The translations under genes and the position numbers were made by a program. This document shows positions 60,223 through 64,000 of a DNA stretch of 64,000 bases, one piece after another. The notes below the pieces were generated by a model. It made no database searches, was not told where the DNA came from, and was given only the letters and a program-made list of their open reading frames with translations. Source of the DNA: Bacteroidales bacterium (GTDB lineage: Bacteria; Bacteroidota; Bacteroidia; Bacteroidales; UBA3824); NCBI GenBank assembly GCA_017412115.1, contig JAFPYR010000069.1:124001-188000 (forward strand). The letters run 5' to 3'. Within the stretch, counting starts at the first letter, position 1; every line of letters starts with the position of its first letter.

Positions 60223-62296
60223 TAAGACCTGTTACTTCTATAATAGCCGGAGTGATGTTGGCCTTAAGATCTGTTGGTGTAATTAAATTATAATTGTCTT
60301 TATCCTGACCAACAAGTCTCAAATTAGTAAATGTGATTTCTTTATCTTCGCCAACATTAGCATTTTCAAAATTGGCTGCATCTTGCGACACACTTATATT
60401 ATCGGTGCTAATGAAATCGCTGGAAGTAATCGTACCCATAAAAGAGGCTGTTGAAGAACCATCGAAAACCTTGTCTTTGAACTCAAAGCCGCTAAGGTGG
60501 ACATCTTTTTTTGTAATGGTTGCTGTACTTGTTAAGGAAGTTGTAGTAATTTTATAATTGCTGGCATTAGTACCTTCGAGCGAAAAATCACCAAATGTTA
60601 CTTTTTTATCTTCGTCAACATTTTTATCTGCAAATTTTGCACTGCCAACAACAAGCGAAACGCCCTGAAGTTCACTTTCGCTCAATACTATATTTTCGTA
60701 TTCTGCCAAATCGCTACCATCGTACACTTTATTTATAGCATCAATGGAAGTAACTGAAATTTCTTTAGGCGTAATTGCGGCCTGCAAATTCATATTCTCA
60801 AACGTATAAAAATCTGTATGGTCTGGATTACTGCATGTAAACGAAATATTCGAAATTGTAACTGCGTGTTCGCCTACATTCGATTCTAAAAAATTAGCCG
60901 TACACGTAAAATTAGAAAGTACATCACCACCCACACCATTTATCGAGGAAGGAAAATGAATAGTGGCAGTTGTGGCGCCGTCGTAAACTTTATCTTCGGC
61001 ATAAACAGATTGCTCATTATGAGTGCTTTGAGGGTCTGTAGGGTCATACGGATCTTCTGGAAACTTAATAGTATAAGGATATATTGTTGCTGTTTTTCCC
61101 GTTGGAAATTGTATATCATCAGAATATTTGCCTTTATCATTACCGGTAAGTGTTATCGAGGTGAATGTTACCGGTTTATTTTCTGCGGGTATTGCATCTA
61201 CAAAATTAGCTTTTACTTCCGAGATTTCAACGTCATCGCCCGAAATCACGCCTTCAAGTCTGCAACCTTCAAACGCCAACACTTTATTATTACCGTCATA
61301 ATCCTTATCCTGAGGCTCACAATCTACAAGAGTAAGTTGCGCAGGGGCTAATTCAGCGTCATATTCAAACACATTTTCGGTTAAAACATATTCAGTAACG
61401 TCGTCTCCGATAAGTGTAAATTTCGTCACAATTTTATTACGGGTATAGTCATATTCCACCGAGATGATTTTTACTTTTACATCTTTATCTGTCGGAATAT
61501 TTGCTAACGGAGCAATAATAGAGTCTGCTATTCCGTCATGGTCATAATCAGGACAACTCCACTGAACACTATTTGTACCGTCGTATGTTTTTGTGTCAGG
61601 GATAAGCAAATCAATAGCACTTCTTAATGCGTCAATGTCAATACGAGGAACAGTTTGAATGTCTAATTTTTTCCAAGTACTTGCACTACTATAATCAGTC
61701 TGATTTTCAGGGACGATAAGTTGAATATCAGAAAGAGTCAGGTCGGCAAAAGTATTGTTTTTTAAACTAGGCGGATTTATTCCGTTACAAACAATTGTCT
61801 CCAACTGAGTATCTTTAAACGCATTTTTACCAATCGAAGTAACTGTCGCAGGTATTACAATCTCAGTTAGACTCGTACAACCTTGGAAAGTATTATCTCC
61901 TATGGCAGTAATTAACCCCGAAATATGAAGGGATGTAAGAGATTTACAAGTAAGAAATGCACTACCGCCAATACTTTCAATAGTTACAGGAAGAGTAATC
62001 TTAGTAGCCTTCTCGCAATTTGAAAATGCGCCATTATCAATCGCCGTTACGGTATATACCGCATCACCATACTCAAACATACCCGGAACAATATATTCCG
62101 TGGCATCGTCAGAGACTACTCCCGTTACCATAGCGGTCTTGGTCTGCGTGTTGATTTCGTATATTAAACCCTTAAACTCTATTTCATCTTGCGCCATTGC
62201 GGTTTGCAGTGATAGGAGGTAAAAAATAAAGAGAAAGGTAAAGATATACTTACAAAACTCATTACCCAATGAAATATTGGTTGTTTTTATATCCAT
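60098..62296 (-). CDS. Giant surface protein, N-terminal 732 residues (signal peptide, BspA-type LRR, YDG repeats)
   Basis: The start of the surface-protein gene. A long signal peptide (about 1-36) ends LLSLQTAMAQ. BspA/LRR_5 leucine-rich repeats occupy about 60-200 (AFSNCEKATKITLPVTIESIGGSAF, TFQGCTSLTEIVIPATVTSIGKNAF). About six YDG units follow (KTYDGTNS, KDYDGNNK, KVYDGATT, KVYDGSDL, KVFDGSST, KVYDGNTT). The last ~14 residues (NNSGRNFFHGCFC) are the product of a frameshift and break the repeat pattern. As read, it would be secreted without the C-terminal T9SS signal. BspA-type LRRs often mediate adhesion; that is inference here. Confidence 0.85.
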   Translation of the reverse strand: MDIKTTNISLGNEFCKYIFTFLFIFYLLSLQTAMAQDEIEFKGLIYEINTQTKTAMVTGVVSDDATEYIVPGMFEYGDAVYTVTAIDNGAFSNCEKATKITLPVTIESIGGSAFLTCKSLTSLHISGLITAIGDNTFQGCTSLTEIVIPATVTSIGKNAFKDTQLETIVCNGINPPSLKNNTFADLTLSDIQLIVPENQTDYSSASTWKKLDIQTVPRIDIDALRSAIDLLIPDTKTYDGTNSVQWSCPDYDHDGIADSIIAPLANIPTDKDVKVKIISVEYDYTRNKIVTKFTLIGDDVTEYVLTENVFEYDAELAPAQLTLVDCEPQDKDYDGNNKVLAFEGCRLEGVISGDDVEISEVKANFVDAIPAENKPVTFTSITLTGNDKGKYSDDIQFPTGKTATIYPYTIKFPEDPYDPTDPQSTHNEQSVYAEDKVYDGATTATIHFPSSINGVGGDVLSNFTCTANFLESNVGEHAVTISNISFTCSNPDHTDFYTFENMNLQAAITPKEISVTSIDAINKVYDGSDLAEYENIVLSESELQGVSLVVGSAKFADKNVDEDKKVTFGDFSLEGTNASNYKITTTSLTSTATITKKDVHLSGFEFKDKVFDGSSTASFMGTITSSDFISTDNISVSQDAANFENANVGEDKEITFTNLRLVGQDKDNYNLITPTDLKANITPAIIEVTGLSAENKVYDGNTTVTITGTPVYTCTNSALNNSGRNFFHGCFC

Positions 62297-62811
<515 letters not shown>

Positions 62812-62849
62812 AAAGATGTAATTTTTTATGCTGAATCAATTCTTTTTAG

Positions 62850-62922
62850 TCGGTCTCCAGGGAGTCGAACCCTGGACCCACTGATTAAGAGTCAGTTGCT
62901 CTGCCAACTGAGCTAGAGACCG
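62850..62922 (-). tRNA. tRNA-Lys(CTT)
   Basis: 73 nt. Acceptor CGGTCTC pairs with GAGACCG, the anticodon is CTT in loop ACTCTTAAT, and the T-arm is CCAGGGTTCGACTCCCTGG. Together with the TTT isoacceptor at 29.5 kb it covers both Lys codons. Confidence 0.95.
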
Positions 62923-62947
62923 AATACTCTTTTGTTTTTTGACGTTG

Positions 62948-62978
62948 CAAAAGTAGAAACTAAATTTCAAACTGCAAA
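62948..62978 (-). promoter_or_regulatory. Promoter of tRNA-Lys(CTT)-tRNA-Ser
   Basis: The reverse complement gives TTTG (62975-62978), 19 nt, TACTTTTG (62948-62955), perfect consensus, 26 nt before the tRNA. Confidence 0.75.
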
Positions 62979-62995
62979 ATTTTTTTGAATATTTT

Positions 62996-63026
62996 TTTGC
63001 AAAAAAAATTAATTAATGTAATTTAG
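62996..63026 (+). promoter_or_regulatory. Promoter of the propeller-protein gene
   Basis: TTTG (62996-62999), 19 nt, TAATTTAG (63019-63026), one mismatch. It lies 38 nt before the ATG at 63065. Confidence 0.55.
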
Positions 63027-63064
63027 CAGAAAAAAACTAACTGATTATTTTTATCTAACAAATT

Positions 63065-64000
63065 ATGAAACAAGTTATTGCGATAATATTTTTTATTTTT
63101 TTCGGATGCATAAAAATTTTTGCACAACTTGAAACATCTGTATGGTATTTCGGTGATAATGCAGGATTAGATTTCAAAACCAAGGTTCCGAGAGCCTTAA
63201 CGGACGGTGCGTTAAAAAATTACGAAGGCGTTGCAAGTTTTAGCGATAAATTCGGAAATTTGCTCCTATACACTGACGGAAGGACGGTTTGGAACAAAAA
63301 TCACGAAATTATGGAAAACGGAGATAACCTTTTAGGACACGAAAGCAGCACCGAATCGGCAATCATTGTTCCATGGCCTGAAAACGAAAATCTTTATTAT
63401 ATTTTTGTAGTTGATGAACAAGGCGGAGTAAACGGACTGAGTTATTCCATTGTTGATATGTCATTAAACGAGGGTTTGGGCGCAATTACAGACAAAAAAA
63501 ATATTATTATCGAAACACCTGTCTGTGAAAAAGTTACCGCTATCAGACACCAAAACAACAAAGATATTTGGCTTTTAACCAAATCCGCAAAATCCAAAGA
63601 CATCATAGAATGGTTAATCGATGAAAACGGATTAAATTTAAGTTCCAAAAAAAAATTTCCGATAAGTATAATTCAACACCAAGACCCAAATGTTCCCGGA
63701 CTGCCGCCAGAGACAAAAATGAACAGAGGATTTATTACGCTCGGATATATGCGTGTTAGTCCTAACGGAAAAAAAATAGCCTGCGCAAACAAAGGTATGT
63801 TTCAATTCAATGATAACGATACCCCGTTTTCGATATTAGAAATTTTTGACTTTAACATAGAAACCGGCGTAATAACTCCGAATTCAACTATTTGCGATTA
63901 TAATTCTGACCTTTACGGCGTTGAGTTTTCCAATGATGTATCAAAACTTTATTATACAAGCGGATTAGATATTTTTCAATTGGATTTAACTAAGGAAACA
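63065..64000 (+). CDS. Secreted T9SS-type beta-propeller protein, 5' part
   Basis: 312 codons, open at the window edge. A signal peptide (about 1-20, ending KIFAQ) is followed by WYFGDNAGLDFKTKVPRAL, EGVASFSDKFGNLLLYTDGRTVWNKNHEIM, STESAIIVPWPENENLYYIFVVD and YMRVSPNGKKIACANKG. This is the standard opening of large Bacteroidetes secreted proteins with a seven-bladed propeller. They usually end in PKD or gliding-motility-type (T9SS) C-terminal domains, beyond this window. The substrate is unknown. It is divergent from the tRNA-Lys/Ser unit. Confidence 0.85.
   Translation, partial: MKQVIAIIFFIFFGCIKIFAQLETSVWYFGDNAGLDFKTKVPRALTDGALKNYEGVASFSDKFGNLLLYTDGRTVWNKNHEIMENGDNLLGHESSTESAIIVPWPENENLYYIFVVDEQGGVNGLSYSIVDMSLNEGLGAITDKKNIIIETPVCEKVTAIRHQNNKDIWLLTKSAKSKDIIEWLIDENGLNLSSKKKFPISIIQHQDPNVPGLPPETKMNRGFITLGYMRVSPNGKKIACANKGMFQFNDNDTPFSILEIFDFNIETGVITPNSTICDYNSDLYGVEFSNDVSKLYYTSGLDIFQLDLTKET

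Noticed and set aside
51253..62296. CRISPR-like array within the regularly repeated 11-kb region
   Set aside because: The periodicity is of protein domains (roughly 70-100 codons) with diverged sequence, not identical short repeats with spacers.

Overview
The window looks like chromosome from an AT-rich member of the Bacteroidetes (Bacteroidota), most likely order Bacteroidales. The evidence is the house-type promoters (TTTG, 19-20 nt, TAnnTTTG), the scarcity of Shine-Dalgarno sequences, Bacteroidetes-specific families (LptD-like protein, GWxTD protein, serC-serA-DUF1015 cluster, TonB-dependent receptor, DUF1573) and a type IX secretion (T9SS) C-terminal sorting signal on a giant surface protein. 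There is no rRNA, CRISPR array, phage or intact transposon.

Layout. 0-6.4 kb: a DUF4143-type ATPase flanked by direct repeats, glycogen branching enzyme, a small unrecognised gene, a membrane-anchored muramidase-like protein, tRNA-Tyr and a helix-hairpin-helix protein. 6.4-15.5 kb: asparaginyl-tRNA synthetase, an LD-carboxypeptidase lipoprotein, a divergent 5'-nucleotidase / nucleoside permease pair, and a TonB-dependent receptor. 15.7-22 kb: trpB, an interval of decayed toxin-antitoxin genes, then trpC-trpF-trpA. 22-29 kb: ftsB-like gene and xseA; then serC, serA, DUF1015, DUF1573 and an aminotransferase on the minus strand. 29-37 kb: three identical tRNA-Lys genes, cell-wall amidase, LptD-like protein, ATP-grasp and GWxTD proteins. 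37-44.6 kb: a 1611-residue membrane sensor ending in a PP2C/SpoIIE phosphatase, a membrane protein and an MBOAT acyltransferase. 44.7-47.9 kb: trpE-trpG-trpD. 48-62.3 kb: ABC-F ATPase, an OmpA-like protein and an 11-kb surface-protein locus of YDG/MBG repeats interrupted by one frameshift and one amber codon. 62.7-64 kb: tRNA-Ser, tRNA-Lys and the start of a T9SS-type propeller protein.

The strongest regulatory signal is a split tryptophan regulon. The seven trp genes lie in three units (trpB; trpCFA; trpEGD). Each unit is preceded by its own leader peptide with three consecutive Trp codons, a Rho-independent terminator, and an upstream segment that can pair with the terminator's 5' arm and loop. 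This is the layout of ribosome-mediated attenuation, and the pairing is preserved by compensating changes between copies. A second notable structure is a ~183-bp element made of three strong hairpins. It occurs twice in opposite orientation, 35 kb apart, each time between convergent genes. Third, the trpB-trpA interval carries at least three fragments of toxin-antitoxin modules.
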